DNA of 64,000 bases from Rikenellaceae bacterium (GTDB lineage: Bacteria > Bacteroidota > Bacteroidia > Bacteroidales > Rikenellaceae): positions 1 to 64,000 of the forward strand of contig JAJBVT010000020.1 in the NCBI GenBank assembly GCA_020859685.1. The letters are read 5' to 3'. Position numbers and translations under genes: made by a program. Position 1 is the first letter of the stretch; every line of letters starts with the position of its first letter. Positions 53,300-62,829 of this stretch are shown here, in pieces. Below the pieces are notes generated by a model that was given only the letters and a program-made list of their open reading frames with translations, searched no databases and was not told the DNA's origin.

Positions 53300-53875
53300 G
53301 CAACGAACAAACCTTTCCATAGCCGTCCGCGCGGGCCGCGCGGGCCGAGGATGGCAGAAAAGGAGATGCCCCACCGCATCAATGAGAAGATTACGGCACC
53401 CGAAGTGAGGATAGTGGGTGACAATATCGAAGCGCCGCTGGTGCTGCCTATACGCGAGGCCCTGAAAATGGCCGACGATATGGAACTCGACCTTATAGAG
53501 ATATCGCCCAAGGCCGAGCCGCCGGTGGTAAGAATAGCCGATTACCAGAAATTCCTATACCAGCAGAAAAAGAAGGCCAAGGAGATGAAATCCAAGGCAG
53601 TAAAGGTGGTGGTTAAGGAGATTAGGTTCGGTCCGCAGACCGACGACCATGACTATAATTTCAAACTGCGCCACGCCGAGAATTTCCTCAAGGAGGGCGC
53701 AAAGGTAAAGGCATATGTATTTTTCCGGGGCCGTTCGATTGTGTTTAAAGAGCAGGGGGAGATACTTCTGCTCCGTTTTGCGACCGACCTCGAGGAGATT
53801 GCCAAGGTCGAAATGATGCCTAAGCTCGAAGGCAAGCGTATGACCATGATGCTCGCCCCGAAACAGAAAAAATAA
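53297..53875 (+). CDS. infC: Translation initiation factor IF-3, likely starting at an ATA codon
   Basis: A 192-aa IF-3 when started at ATA 53297; the first residues would be (f)[20 protein letters not shown]. The N-domain has [20 protein letters not shown], the linker is Lys-rich ([18 protein letters not shown]), and the C-domain has [20 protein letters not shown] and ends [15 protein letters not shown]-3 blocks premature subunit joining and rejects rare start codons, including its own in known cases. The next in-frame ATG (53351) would lose the basic N-terminal tail and has no Shine-Dalgarno. thrS lies upstream as usual. The rpmI and rplT genes that normally follow are absent here. Confidence 0.93.
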   Translation: MATNKPFHSRPRGPRGPRMAEKEMPHRINEKITAPEVRIVGDNIEAPLVLPIREALKMADDMELDLIEISPKAEPPVVRIADYQKFLYQQKKKAKEMKSKAVKVVVKEIRFGPQTDDHDYNFKLRHAENFLKEGAKVKAYVFFRGRSIVFKEQGEILLLRFATDLEEIAKVEMMPKLEGKRMTMMLAPKQKK

Positions 53876-53893
53876 CACTCCGATAAAGACCGC

Positions 53894-53923
53894 AAACCCT
53901 GCCTTTCCAGAGGCGGGGTTTTT
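53894..53923 (+). terminator. Terminator after infC
   Basis: AAACCCTGCCT (53894-53904) pairs with AGGCGGGGTTT (53911-53921), one G-U, then TT. It closes the thrS-infC transcript. Confidence 0.82.
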
Positions 53924-54181
53924 GCGTTGGACAGAAATATTCTGGCACTGCGGTAAAGATAATACCGGTCTATCCCGCTAAATATGGTGATGGGGTCGGA
54001 AGGAGCTGAATGCGGGTATTTTATATGCACGGTTGGAGAAAGAGTGAACCTTTGCCGACCAATCGGAGTCGGTCGGTATAATAGGGATAGAGTTACGTAG
54101 GAGGAATTGGGTCTGTTCGGCCAGCCGTCGCTTTGATGTAAGGTGAGATATTACTACATATTGGTGGTCCACGGGTGTGCT
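53924..54181. other. Gap where rpmI-rplT are normally found, no gene seen
   Basis: A 258-bp stretch between the infC terminator and the pgi terminator. No L35- or L20-like frame is seen on either strand, and no other gene can be supported. An isolated AGGAGG sits near 54101 with no matching start. Confidence 0.5.
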
Positions 54182-54222
54182 AACGAAACGACGCACAGGC
54201 CTTGCCTGTGCGTCGTTTCGTT
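54182..54222 (-). terminator. Strong hairpin terminator after pgi
   Basis: AACGAAACGACGCACAGGC (54182-54200), loop CTT, and the exact reverse complement (54204-54222): a perfect 19-bp stem. It lies about 50 bp after the pgi stop on the minus strand. It has only a short T-run, but its strength suggests a terminator or 3' stabiliser. Confidence 0.8.
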
Positions 54223-54273
54223 GTGGTTAAAGCATGCGCCTCTATCCAGGGTATGCCCGCGCGTTTCGGGTGC

Positions 54274-55617
54274 TTATAACCTCTTGCGTATCTCCTCAGA
54301 CTCTTTTTCGTAGCCCGGTTTGTTGAGCAGGGCGAACATGTTTTTCTTGTAGGCTTCCACACCCGGCTGATCGAACGGGTTGACACCCAGCATATAACCG
54401 CTGATGCCGCATGCCTTCTCGAAAAAGTAAAGTAGCGCCCCGATATAATACTCATTTATTTCGGGCAGCTCGATACGGATATTAGGTACTCCGCCGTCCA
54501 CATGGGCGATGGCGACTCCGATTTCTGCCATCCGGTTAACTTCGGAAATACGCTTACCGGATATATAGTTAAGCCCGTCGAGGTCCGTCTCCTCATTCTC
54601 AATTTTTACGGTATGTTTCGGACTACCGACGCTTATCACCGTCTCGAACAGGGTTCTTTCACCTTCCTGGATATACTGCCCCATGGAGTGCAGGTCGGCC
54701 GTGAGGGTGACGCTTGCCGGAAAAATACCCTTGCCGTCCTTCCCTTCGCTTTCGCCGTAGAGCTGTTTCCACCACTCGGCGATATAGAGTAGTTTCGGGT
54801 CATAGCTGGCCAGTATCTCAATCTTGAACCCTTTCCGGTATAGAGCGTTCCGGGTTGCCGCATACACTGCGGCGGGATTCTCGCCGAACGGTACTTCTTC
54901 CGCCGTTGCAGCGGCCATATCCTGTGCGCCCTTCACGAACGCCGCGATATCCAGCCCGGCCGCAGCCATCGGGAGCAGGCCCACGGGGGTGAGTACCGAG
55001 TAGCGGCCGCCCACGTCGTCGGGAATAACGAAAGTATCGTATCCCTCGTCGGTAGCGAGTTTTTTCAGCGCACCGCGTGAAGAATCGGTAATAGCGACTA
55101 TCCGTGATGCCGCCCCCTCTTTACCGTAGCGTTTTTCTATTTCCGCTTTCAGGATACGGAATGCGATAGCCGGTTCAGTGGTCGTCCCTGACTTCGAGAT
55201 AGAAATAAGGGCGAACGATCTGTCCTCGAGCGCCCCGACCAGTTCATGGATATAATCTTCGCTTATATTCTGCCCGGCGAATACCACAACCGGGGTGGCC
55301 GGTTGTTTGCGGAGCAGCGCGAAACTATCAGTCATAGCTTCCAGCACGGCCTTGGCCCCGAGGTACGAACCGCCGATACCAATGACGATTATAACCTCGG
55401 CCTTCTCCCGCAATCCGGCGGCCACACGGTTGATTTCAGCGATTACACCGTCAGTAATTTCAGAAGGGAGATTGACCCAACCGAGAAAGTCTTTTCCGGC
55501 ACCTTTGCGGCTATGGAGCAGTGCGTTGGCTTCGAGGGCCTCACCTGCCAGCGCTTCTATTTCGCCCGGGGCAAGCGTCCCGGACGTTTTGGTCGTGTCG
55601 ATTTTAATCATTTCCAT
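54274..55617 (-). CDS. pgi: Glucose-6-phosphate isomerase
   Basis: A 447-aa isomerase, the shorter type found in Gram-positive bacteria and Bacteroidota. It interconverts glucose-6-phosphate and fructose-6-phosphate. Key parts are [16 protein letters not shown], the phosphate-binding [12 protein letters not shown], the [16 protein letters not shown] region, and the C-terminal [14 protein letters not shown] with the catalytic Lys. It lies 89 bp after gpsA on the same strand, with a promoter-like element in that gap. A very strong hairpin follows. Confidence 0.96.
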   Translation of the reverse strand: MEMIKIDTTKTSGTLAPGEIEALAGEALEANALLHSRKGAGKDFLGWVNLPSEITDGVIAEINRVAAGLREKAEVIIVIGIGGSYLGAKAVLEAMTDSFALLRKQPATPVVVFAGQNISEDYIHELVGALEDRSFALISISKSGTTTEPAIAFRILKAEIEKRYGKEGAASRIVAITDSSRGALKKLATDEGYDTFVIPDDVGGRYSVLTPVGLLPMAAAGLDIAAFVKGAQDMAAATAEEVPFGENPAAVYAATRNALYRKGFKIEILASYDPKLLYIAEWWKQLYGESEGKDGKGIFPASVTLTADLHSMGQYIQEGERTLFETVISVGSPKHTVKIENEETDLDGLNYISGKRISEVNRMAEIGVAIAHVDGGVPNIRIELPEINEYYIGALLYFFEKACGISGYMLGVNPFDQPGVEAYKKNMFALLNKPGYEKESEEIRKRL

Positions 55618-55655
55618 AAGGATGGTATTTTAGTGCAGATAAATTCAAAACCCTA

Positions 55656-55684
55656 CAAAGATATAATAACCGACGGTTCGGCAA
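55656..55684 (-). promoter_or_regulatory. Promoter of pgi
   Basis: On the minus strand, TTG (55684-55682), an 18-base spacer and TATCTTTG (55663-55656). It lies just upstream of pgi in the gap after gpsA, so pgi can be transcribed separately. Confidence 0.55.
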
Positions 55685-55705
55685 TACATCCACCGCTCCC
55701 GGTCG

Positions 55706-56722
55706 TTATCGCAAGCTGTGCGACATTTCGCGGAACTCGGCGGCTGGATTCGCATTCCCGTATAGGATACGGTAGACACACCGTGCAATCGGCATATCGA
55801 TTCCGAACCGTTTGTTCACCTCTCGTATACATTTGGCCGCATAGTAACCCTCGGCTACCATCTTCATTCCGGCCTGCACCATCTCCACACTGTAACCTTT
55901 GCCTATCAGCGCCCCGAAGGTACGGTTGCGGCTGAACTGCGAGTAGCACGTAACGAGCAGGTCGCCCATATACGCCGAGGCGGTAATATCCCTATCGGCC
56001 GGGTAACTGCCCGACAGGAAGCGTTCCATCTCGGTGGCGGCGTTGGCGATAAGTGCCGACAGAAAGTTGTCCCCGTATCCAAGACCTACCGCAATTCCCG
56101 CGCCGATGGCATAGATGTTTTTCAGGACCGAGGCGTATTCCACACCGTAGATATCCGTAGACGGGTTTGTATGGATATAAGGAGTGGAGAACTTTCCGCA
56201 AAGTATGGCGGCGGTGTCAGGGTCCTTGCAGACCAGAGTGAGGTACGACAGGCGTTCCAGTGCCACCTCTTCGGAGTGGCAAGGCCCGGCCACCAGCCCT
56301 ATATTGGCGAACGGCAGCCCGTAGGTGTAGTTGAGGTATTCGGCGACGGTGGAGTGGTTGTCCGGGATAATGCCCTTTATCGCCGATACTACGAATTTGT
56401 CATGCAGCGGTTCGGTCAGCCTTGCAAGGAATACCGACAGGAATGCCGACGGCACGGCCAGTATTACGATATCGGCCCCGCGTACCGTCCGGTTCAGGTC
56501 CTCCGAGACGTCGAGCTTCCCGGTGTCGAGCCGTACATCGGTGAGGTAGCGCGGGTTACGCCCGGTGCGGCGTACCTCTTCGGCCACTTCCGGCCGCCTG
56601 ATGTACCATGCAACGCTCTTCTCGTTACCGTGGAGTATTTTTACTATCGCCGTGGCCCAACTGCCGTGGCCGATAACCGCGCAACGGGCCGATTCCGTTA
56701 TTTTCTTACTTTTTGCTGGCAT
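55706..56722 (-). CDS. gpsA: Glycerol-3-phosphate dehydrogenase [NAD(P)+]
   Basis: A 338-aa enzyme from ATG 56722; a longer frame to 56869 would run through the purH promoter and is not likely. The Rossmann motif is GHGSWATA (18-25). SAIKGIIPDNHSTVAEYL and AGPCHSEEVALERLSY follow. The catalytic Lys lies in YASVLKNIYAIGAGIAVGLG. It makes sn-glycerol-3-phosphate for phospholipids. The basic first residues PAKSKK are unusual but fit a leader of the family. It is divergent from purH and followed by pgi on the same strand. A TAAGTTTG box at 56738-56731 lies so near the ATG that the RNA would be almost leaderless. Confidence 0.93.
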   Translation of the reverse strand: MPAKSKKITESARCAVIGHGSWATAIVKILHGNEKSVAWYIRRPEVAEEVRRTGRNPRYLTDVRLDTGKLDVSEDLNRTVRGADIVILAVPSAFLSVFLARLTEPLHDKFVVSAIKGIIPDNHSTVAEYLNYTYGLPFANIGLVAGPCHSEEVALERLSYLTLVCKDPDTAAILCGKFSTPYIHTNPSTDIYGVEYASVLKNIYAIGAGIAVGLGYGDNFLSALIANAATEMERFLSGSYPADRDITASAYMGDLLVTCYSQFSRNRTFGALIGKGYSVEMVQAGMKMVAEGYYAAKCIREVNKRFGIDMPIARCVYRILYGNANPAAEFREMSHSLR

Positions 56723-56756
56723 AACCGCTGCAAACTTACATAAATTTTGTGTGTTT

Positions 56757-56789
56757 TTTGGGATGATGTTACGTAAATTCTTACTTTTG
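56757..56789 (+). promoter_or_regulatory. Promoter of purH
   Basis: TTTG at 56757-56760, a 21-base spacer and TACTTTTG at 56782-56789. The purH TTG start codon lies 58 bases beyond the -7 box. Confidence 0.6.
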
Positions 56790-56847
56790 TAAGTTATAAA
56801 CATTAAATCACATAAAGGTACTAACCTACCGTTAAAAATAAGCTGTT

Positions 56848-58371
56848 TTGAAAAAGATAAAAGGCGCACTTATTTCTGTTTTTTATAAGGACGGTCTTGA
56901 AGATATAGTGAAGAAACTCGCCGCTGACGGCGTCAAGATATATTCCACGGGGGGCACCCTCTCATTCATCGAAAGTCTCGGAGTGGAGGCCGCTTCGGTG
57001 GAGGGTCTTACGGGCTACCCGTCTATACTGGGCGGCAGGGTAAAGACCCTGCACCCGATGGTGTTCGGAGGCATTCTCGCCCGGCGCGACAACGAGTCGG
57101 ACCGAAGCCAGCAGGCCGAATACTCGATTCCGGATATAGACCTGGTTATCGTGGACCTCTACCCGTTCCGGGAGACGGTGGCCTCGGGTGCCACGGAGGA
57201 GGAGATTATCGAGAAGATAGACATAGGTGGTATTTCACTTATCAGGGCGGCGGCCAAAAATTACAGGGACGTCGCAATCGTGAGTTCGGTCGGGCAATAC
57301 GGGAAGCTGTACGAATGGTTGTGCTCGCAGGACGGTTCCACCACACTGGAGCAGAGGCGCGAGCTGGCCGCGGAAGCTTTCGCCGTAAGTTCGGGGTACG
57401 ATTCCGCCATCTTCGGCTACTTTAACGCCACCGAACAGACGCCCTCGTTCCGTCTGGCCGCGGACAATGGTACTGTACTTCGTTACGGGGAGAATCCCCA
57501 TCAGAAGGCCGTATTCTACGGCGACCTCGACCGGATGTTTACCAAGCATAACGGCAAGGATATTTCCTATAACAACATGCTGGATATCGACGCGGCGATG
57601 AACCTTATAGACGAGTTCCGCGGCGACCCGGCTTTCGCCATACTAAAGCACAATAACGCCTGCGGTCTGGCCGTACGGCCCACCCTTGCAGAAGCATGGG
57701 ATGCGGCGTTGGCCTGCGACCCGGTGTCGGCCTTCGGCGGAGTATTGATATGCAACCGCCCGGTGGACGGGGAGACGGCAGCCAGGGTGGACGAGTTGTT
57801 CTTCGAAGTTATTATCGCCCCGGGGTATAGCCCGGAGGCGTTGGAGACCCTTAAAAACAAGAAGAACCGCATCGTCCTCGAGCTGAAAGATTCCGACCGT
57901 AGCGCTACACAGTTCCGCAGCTTGCTTAACGGAGTGGCGGTAATGGACCGCGATACCAAACTCGGCGGTGTGGATACCGAGATGACCGTGGTTACCGGGA
58001 AGGGAATTACCGCGCGGCAGAAGGCCGACCTTATTTTCGCCAACATACTGGTCAAACACAGTAAGAGCAACGCCATCGTGTTCGCCAAAGATAATACCCT
58101 GATTGCAAGCGGGCTGGGGCAGACCTCGCGTGTTGACGCGCTGAAACAGGCGGTGGAGAAGGCAAAATCGTTCGGGTTCGAGTTGAAGGGCTCGGTTATG
58201 GCTTCCGACGCGTTTTTCCCGTTTCCCGACTGTGTGGAACTTGCCCGTGCGGAAGGGGTCGAATGCGTAATACAGCCGGGCGGCTCGGTACGCGACCAGC
58301 TCAGTATAGACTACTGCAATGCCAACGGAATGGCAATGGTCTTCACGGGTATGCGGCATTTCAGGCATTGA
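56848..58371 (+). CDS. purH: Bifunctional AICAR formyltransferase / IMP cyclohydrolase
   Basis: A 507-aa PurH for the last two steps of purine synthesis. The N-terminal MGS-like IMP cyclohydrolase part has ISVFYKDGLEDIVKKLA, YSTGGTLSFIESLG and VKTLHPMVFGGILARRDN. The C-terminal AICAR transformylase has YGENPHQKAVFY, then LKHNNACGLAVRPTLAEA and IQPGGSVRDQ near the end. The start is a TTG at 56848; no ATG lies in frame nearby and the family length fits it. It is divergent from gpsA and followed after about 60 bp by mreB. Confidence 0.95.
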   Translation: MKKIKGALISVFYKDGLEDIVKKLAADGVKIYSTGGTLSFIESLGVEAASVEGLTGYPSILGGRVKTLHPMVFGGILARRDNESDRSQQAEYSIPDIDLVIVDLYPFRETVASGATEEEIIEKIDIGGISLIRAAAKNYRDVAIVSSVGQYGKLYEWLCSQDGSTTLEQRRELAAEAFAVSSGYDSAIFGYFNATEQTPSFRLAADNGTVLRYGENPHQKAVFYGDLDRMFTKHNGKDISYNNMLDIDAAMNLIDEFRGDPAFAILKHNNACGLAVRPTLAEAWDAALACDPVSAFGGVLICNRPVDGETAARVDELFFEVIIAPGYSPEALETLKNKKNRIVLELKDSDRSATQFRSLLNGVAVMDRDTKLGGVDTEMTVVTGKGITARQKADLIFANILVKHSKSNAIVFAKDNTLIASGLGQTSRVDALKQAVEKAKSFGFELKGSVMASDAFFPFPDCVELARAEGVECVIQPGGSVRDQLSIDYCNANGMAMVFTGMRHFRH

Positions 58372-58430
58372 TATATATAAATATAGTCTAAAGAATAATA
58401 TTTTATTTAACCCGAAACCGGATTTTTTAG

Positions 58431-59450
58431 ATGGGATTATTTTCATTGACACAGGAGTTGGCCATAGACTTGGGCACGGCCAATACTGTCATTATATGTG
58501 ACGGGAAGATTATGGTCGACGAACCGTCGATCGTAGCGCTGGATTACCACACGGGTAAATTGGTGGCCATAGGGAATCAGGCCCGCCAGATGCACGGTAA
58601 AACACACCAGAATATACGGACGATACGCCCCTTGAAGGACGGGGTTATCGCCGACTTCAACGCGACGGAGCTGATGCTCCGCGGGCTGATTAAGAAGGTC
58701 CGTTCGCGCAACCATCTGTTCAGTCCCTCACTGAAGATGGTAATATGTATCCCGTCGGGTTCCACTAACGTGGAGATCCGGGCCGTGCGCGACTCTGCCG
58801 AGCACGCGGGTGGCCGCGAGGTCTATATGATATTCGAGCCGATGGCAGCCGCGCTCGGGGCCGGTCTCGATGTGGAGGCGCCGGAAGGCTACATGGTTAT
58901 AGATATCGGCGGCGGCACCACCGAGATAGCGTGTATTTCGCTTGGAGGCATTGTATGCAGCGAAAGTATCAATGTAGCGGGCGACGTGTTTACGGAGGAT
59001 ATCCAGAGCTATGTTCGCCAGCAGCACAACATACGTATCGGGGAGCGGACGGCAGAAGATATAAAGATTGCGGTCGGTGCGGCTGTGTCGGAGCTGGAGA
59101 ACGAACCGGAGGACTATGTGGTTACCGGTCCCAACGTGCTAACCTCGCTGCCTTCGACCCTTACTCTTTCTTACAGCGAGATAGCTTATGCGCTCGAGAA
59201 ATCGCTCGTGAAGATAGATGCGACCATAATGAAAGTACTCGAGGCGGTGCCGCCCGAACTATATGCCGATATCGTGAAAAACGGTATCTATCTTGCCGGT
59301 GGCGGGGCCTTGCTGAAGGGGCTGGACCGCAGGCTTCAGGAGAAGACAAATATACCGTTTATCGTTGCTGAAGACCCGCTCCGGGCCGTGGCCCGCGGGA
59401 CGGGTATCGCCCTGAAGAATATCCATCGATTCTCTTTCCTGATGAAATAA
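58431..59450 (+). CDS. mreB: Rod-shape protein MreB
   Basis: A 339-aa actin-like ATPase. It begins GLFSLTQELAIDLGTANTVI with the phosphate-1 loop. The adenosine motif and phosphate-2 loop are in DIGGGTTEIACISLGGIV (about 158-175). The late GIYLAGGGALLKGLDRRLQE is typical. MreB polymers guide wall synthesis along the cell side. It opens the mreB-mreC-mreD-PBP2-rodA cluster, with 76 bp to mreC. Having MreB suggests a rod-shaped or ovoid cell. Confidence 0.97.
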   Translation: MGLFSLTQELAIDLGTANTVIICDGKIMVDEPSIVALDYHTGKLVAIGNQARQMHGKTHQNIRTIRPLKDGVIADFNATELMLRGLIKKVRSRNHLFSPSLKMVICIPSGSTNVEIRAVRDSAEHAGGREVYMIFEPMAAALGAGLDVEAPEGYMVIDIGGGTTEIACISLGGIVCSESINVAGDVFTEDIQSYVRQQHNIRIGERTAEDIKIAVGAAVSELENEPEDYVVTGPNVLTSLPSTLTLSYSEIAYALEKSLVKIDATIMKVLEAVPPELYADIVKNGIYLAGGGALLKGLDRRLQEKTNIPFIVAEDPLRAVARGTGIALKNIHRFSFLMK

Positions 59451-59526
59451 CCGGGGGCCGGTCCGTTGGCACAAGGCGGAAGTTCGCCTGCATGACGGGC
59501 CGGAACATCGAATCCTCCAATAGTTT

Positions 59527-60360
59527 ATGAACAGGCTGATAGACTTTATCAGGAGTATATACGTGCCGCTGCTTTTTATCGTTATAGAAGTGGTGGCACT
59601 GAACTATTATGCCTCCTCTACAAGTTATACGAAAGCCAAATTGCTGACCGCATCGAACCATGTTATGGGCGGGTTCCACCGTACGCTGTCGGACATAGGA
59701 GACTATTTCGGTCTGCGCCGTGAGAACGATATGTTGCTGACCGAACTGGCATCGCTTCATAACCGGTTGGAAGAACTTACACAGTTGCTTCCGCGGGAAG
59801 ATACGGGTTTCGAATATACCCACGGAGGGGAATATTCGTTTACGGTGGCCTCGGTAATTAATAATTCTGTTACACGGCAGGAGAATTTCATCACCATCGA
59901 CAAGGGTGAACGGGACGGGGTGAGGATAAATATGGCACTGGTAACGCCCGACATGAAGATGGTGGGGTATGTACTGGATTGCAGCGAGAATTTCTCCATA
60001 GCCATATCGGTTCTCAACCGAGAGTTCCGCACGGGCGGTAAGATTAAGGGGAAGGACTATTTCGGTTCGCTGTTCTGGGACAGTACCAGTCCGGACTATA
60101 TTACCCTCTCGGAGATACCGAAATACGCCGATATCGAACCGGGAGACACGATTGTTTCGGGCTACTCCTCGATTTTCCCGCCGGATGTGCTCGTTGGAAC
60201 CGTCGAGGATATCCGTATGACGCAGTCCAATTACTACGAGGCACGGGTAAAACTCGACACTCCGATGACCCGGTTGGGTAAACTTTTCGTGGTTAATTAT
60301 GCCGATATACAGGAGCGGATGATGTTGGAAGAAGGCTTATTCGATGCGCCGGAAAATTGA
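59527..60360 (+). CDS. mreC: Rod-shape protein MreC
   Basis: A 277-aa protein with a single N-terminal helix (about 9-28, IRSIYVPLLFIVIEVVALN). A coiled coil follows (about 62-82, RRENDMLLTELASLHNRLEE), and a periplasmic beta domain with VINNSVTRQENFITIDKGER and later TIVSGYSSIFPPDVLVGTVE. MreC links MreB inside to PBP2 and RodA outside. The length is normal for Bacteroidota. mreD follows after a 115-bp gap. Confidence 0.92.
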   Translation: MNRLIDFIRSIYVPLLFIVIEVVALNYYASSTSYTKAKLLTASNHVMGGFHRTLSDIGDYFGLRRENDMLLTELASLHNRLEELTQLLPREDTGFEYTHGGEYSFTVASVINNSVTRQENFITIDKGERDGVRINMALVTPDMKMVGYVLDCSENFSIAISVLNREFRTGGKIKGKDYFGSLFWDSTSPDYITLSEIPKYADIEPGDTIVSGYSSIFPPDVLVGTVEDIRMTQSNYYEARVKLDTPMTRLGKLFVVNYADIQERMMLEEGLFDAPEN

Positions 60361-60475
60361 AAACATGGGGCTTGCGGTGCGTTGTTTTTAAATTTATTAA
60401 TAATTAGGCCGGAATTAGAATGAGGTACCGCGTAGGGTGAAGTTGCAAAAGCTGTAATTTAATTAAGGAGAGCGG

Positions 60476-61009
60476 ATGCTAAGGGTTATAGAATATACTC
60501 TGTTTTTTTTGGTGGTTACGGTATTGCAGGTATTCCTGTTCAATAACCTTAATCTGGGTATTTATATCCATCCGCTGGTATACATAGCCTTTATAATATT
60601 GCTGCCGATGGAGACCCTGCCGGTAGTGGTGCTGGGCCTCGGGTTGCTGAGCGGTGTCATTATGGACATATCGACAGGTTCGGGAGGGCTTTACACCATT
60701 ACCACGGTTTTCACCTCCTTCGTACGGCCTTATCTCTTGCCGCTTATCCTCGGCCGTGACGAAGTGAAGGAGGGTGGCATCCCCATGCCGTCGAGAATCG
60801 GTTACGGGAAATTCTTCCGTTATGCCGGTATTATTGTGTTCCTGCAATGCCTCATATTCTTTACCTTCGAATCTCTCGCCTTCAAATATTATTACCTCAC
60901 CCTTCTGCGCATCCTGGCAAGTTCGGTGGTGACGGTGGGGCTGGTATTTTTCACACAGATGGTCTTGTCCGGTGCGCGGGACAGGTCTCCGTCACAAACC
61001 TACCAGTAA
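60476..61009 (+). CDS. mreD: Rod-shape protein MreD
   Basis: A 177-aa integral membrane protein with about five hydrophobic helices. It starts with LRVIEYTLFFLVVTVLQVFL and has FNNLNLGIYIHPLVYIAFII. A later LGLLSGVIMDISTGSGGLYT matches the family's G-x-x-x-D core. It helps the MreBC-PBP2 elongation machine. Its stop codon overlaps the PBP2 start by one base (TAATG), so the two are translationally coupled. Confidence 0.85.
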   Translation: MLRVIEYTLFFLVVTVLQVFLFNNLNLGIYIHPLVYIAFIILLPMETLPVVVLGLGLLSGVIMDISTGSGGLYTITTVFTSFVRPYLLPLILGRDEVKEGGIPMPSRIGYGKFFRYAGIIVFLQCLIFFTFESLAFKYYYLTLLRILASSVVTVGLVFFTQMVLSGARDRSPSQTYQ

Positions 61010-62829
61010 TGGGCGGTCAGAGGGTGAAAATACTCCAACTGGTCACGGTGGCCGCGTTCGCGGTAATCATCCTGCGCCTGTTTTACATACAGGTTATCGA
61101 CAGCGAATATAAGAATAAGGCTTCCAACAACGTGCTCCGTTATGAAGTGCAGTACCCGCCGAGGGGCGAGATATACGACCGTAACGGCGAATTCCTTGTG
61201 CAGAGCAAGGAGGTCTACGACCTGATGGTCGTGCCGCGGGATATGCAGCAGTTCGACACCCTGATGCTTTGTGCCATTGTGGGTATAACACCCGAGAGGT
61301 TACAGGCAGAACTTGACAAGGCGTCCCGTTATTCGCGCAGGTTGCCGTCGGTGGTTATGAAGCAGCTACCGAAGGAGGTGAAGGTGAAACTGGACGAACG
61401 CAACTTCCCCGGGTTCTATACTGTCTACCGCACTATCCGTTCCTACCCGCGTAAGATAGGCGGGAACCTGTTGGGTTATGTGGGCGAGGTCGACCGCAGG
61501 GCCATCGAGCGGGATAGTTACTACCGCAGCGGCGACTATATCGGCAAGAGCGGGATGGAACTCTCGTACGAGAAGACTCTGCGCGGAGAGAAGGGTGTGA
61601 GGGTAAATATGGTGGATGTGCACGGTATTGCCAAGGGCTCTTATGCCGACGGTATGTACGACACTCTACCAGACCCCGGTCCGGCCATAACTAGCACTAT
61701 CGACGCGCGGCTGCAAGCCCTTACGGAGGAGCTGCTCGAAGGGAAGGTGGGAAGTGTGGTTGCCATAGAACCCGCAACCGGGGAAATCCTTGTGATGGCG
61801 AGCAGCCCCTCTTACGACCCGGACGAGCTTGTGGGCCGCGAGAGCGGTAACAACTATATGACCCTGCTAAATAACCCGCGCAAACCGCTGTTCAACCGCG
61901 CTGTGATGTCGCGTTATCCGCCCGGGTCTACTTTCAAGGTCATAAACGGTCTGATAGGGATGCAGGAAGGGGTACTCACGCCCGATGTGAGGTATTCGTG
62001 CAGTATGGGGTACACGGTTGGTCGCGGGGTTAAATGCCATTCTCACTGGTCGCCGCTCAACCTTATAGATGCGGTGCAGACCTCCTGTAACGCCTATTTC
62101 TGCTATGTCCTGCGTAATATTCTCGATAACCGTAAATACTCCGGAATCCGCGAGGCTATGGACGTATGGCACGACTATGTGCAGAGTTTCGGTTTCGGGA
62201 CGACACTCGGGTCAGATTTCGTGGACGAATTGAAGGGTTTCGTGCCCGACGCTGCATATTACGACAACAAGTATAACGGCCGGTGGAATTCCCTTACGGT
62301 TATTTCACTGGCGATAGGGCAGGGAGAGCTGGGTTGTACCCCGCTGCAGATGGCCAACCTCGCTGCAATAATCGCAAACCGCGGCCATTACTATATCCCG
62401 CATGTGGTTAAGGAGATACACGACCGGGATTCGATCGATGCGCGTTTCCTTGAGAAGCACTACACAAAGGTCGACCCGCAGTATTTCGACCCCATAGTGG
62501 AAGGCATGTACCGGGCGGTACACATGCCGGGCGGCACGGCCCAGCGCGTGAGGCTGGACGGGCTGGATATCTGCGGTAAAACGGGAACGGCCCAGAATCC
62601 CCACGGTTCCGACCACTCTACATTTATGTGTTTCGCCCCGCGAGAGAATCCGCAGATAGCCATCTCGGTCTATATAGAGAACGGTGGGTTCGGGGCCACT
62701 ATCGCCGCACCTATCGCGTCGCTGATTATAGAACAATACCTGAACGGCGAGATAGAGCGAGATTACCTCGTGCAGCATATAAAGTCCATGAAAGTAAACT
62801 ATCCCTACTATGACAGGCAGGCAAGATAA
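61009..62829 (+). CDS. mrdA: Penicillin-binding protein 2 (elongation transpeptidase)
   Basis: A 606-aa class B PBP from ATG 61009, which overlaps the mreD stop; a frame extended to 60847 lies in the mreD gene and is rejected. A membrane anchor (about 8-26, [19 protein letters not shown]) is followed by the PBP dimerisation domain ([20 protein letters not shown]) and the transpeptidase. The active-site motifs are Ser307-Lys310 ([10 protein letters not shown]), Ser359-Cys-Asn361 (SCN) and Lys524-Thr-Gly526 (KTG). It forms the D,D-cross-links of the side wall together with RodA. Confidence 0.95.
   Translation: MGGQRVKILQLVTVAAFAVIILRLFYIQVIDSEYKNKASNNVLRYEVQYPPRGEIYDRNGEFLVQSKEVYDLMVVPRDMQQFDTLMLCAIVGITPERLQAELDKASRYSRRLPSVVMKQLPKEVKVKLDERNFPGFYTVYRTIRSYPRKIGGNLLGYVGEVDRRAIERDSYYRSGDYIGKSGMELSYEKTLRGEKGVRVNMVDVHGIAKGSYADGMYDTLPDPGPAITSTIDARLQALTEELLEGKVGSVVAIEPATGEILVMASSPSYDPDELVGRESGNNYMTLLNNPRKPLFNRAVMSRYPPGSTFKVINGLIGMQEGVLTPDVRYSCSMGYTVGRGVKCHSHWSPLNLIDAVQTSCNAYFCYVLRNILDNRKYSGIREAMDVWHDYVQSFGFGTTLGSDFVDELKGFVPDAAYYDNKYNGRWNSLTVISLAIGQGELGCTPLQMANLAAIIANRGHYYIPHVVKEIHDRDSIDARFLEKHYTKVDPQYFDPIVEGMYRAVHMPGGTAQRVRLDGLDICGKTGTAQNPHGSDHSTFMCFAPRENPQIAISVYIENGGFGATIAAPIASLIIEQYLNGEIERDYLVQHIKSMKVNYPYYDRQAR

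Noticed and set aside
53924..54181. Hidden rpmI or rplT after infC
   Set aside because: No frame in this stretch has the Lys/Arg-rich pattern of L35 or L20 on either strand.
54182..54222. Operator for a divergent gene
   Set aside because: It lies downstream of pgi and infC, between convergent genes, so a terminator is the better reading.
60847..61008. N-terminal extension of PBP2 into mreD
   Set aside because: The ATG at 61009 overlaps the mreD stop and directly precedes the membrane anchor, which is the normal start for class B PBPs.
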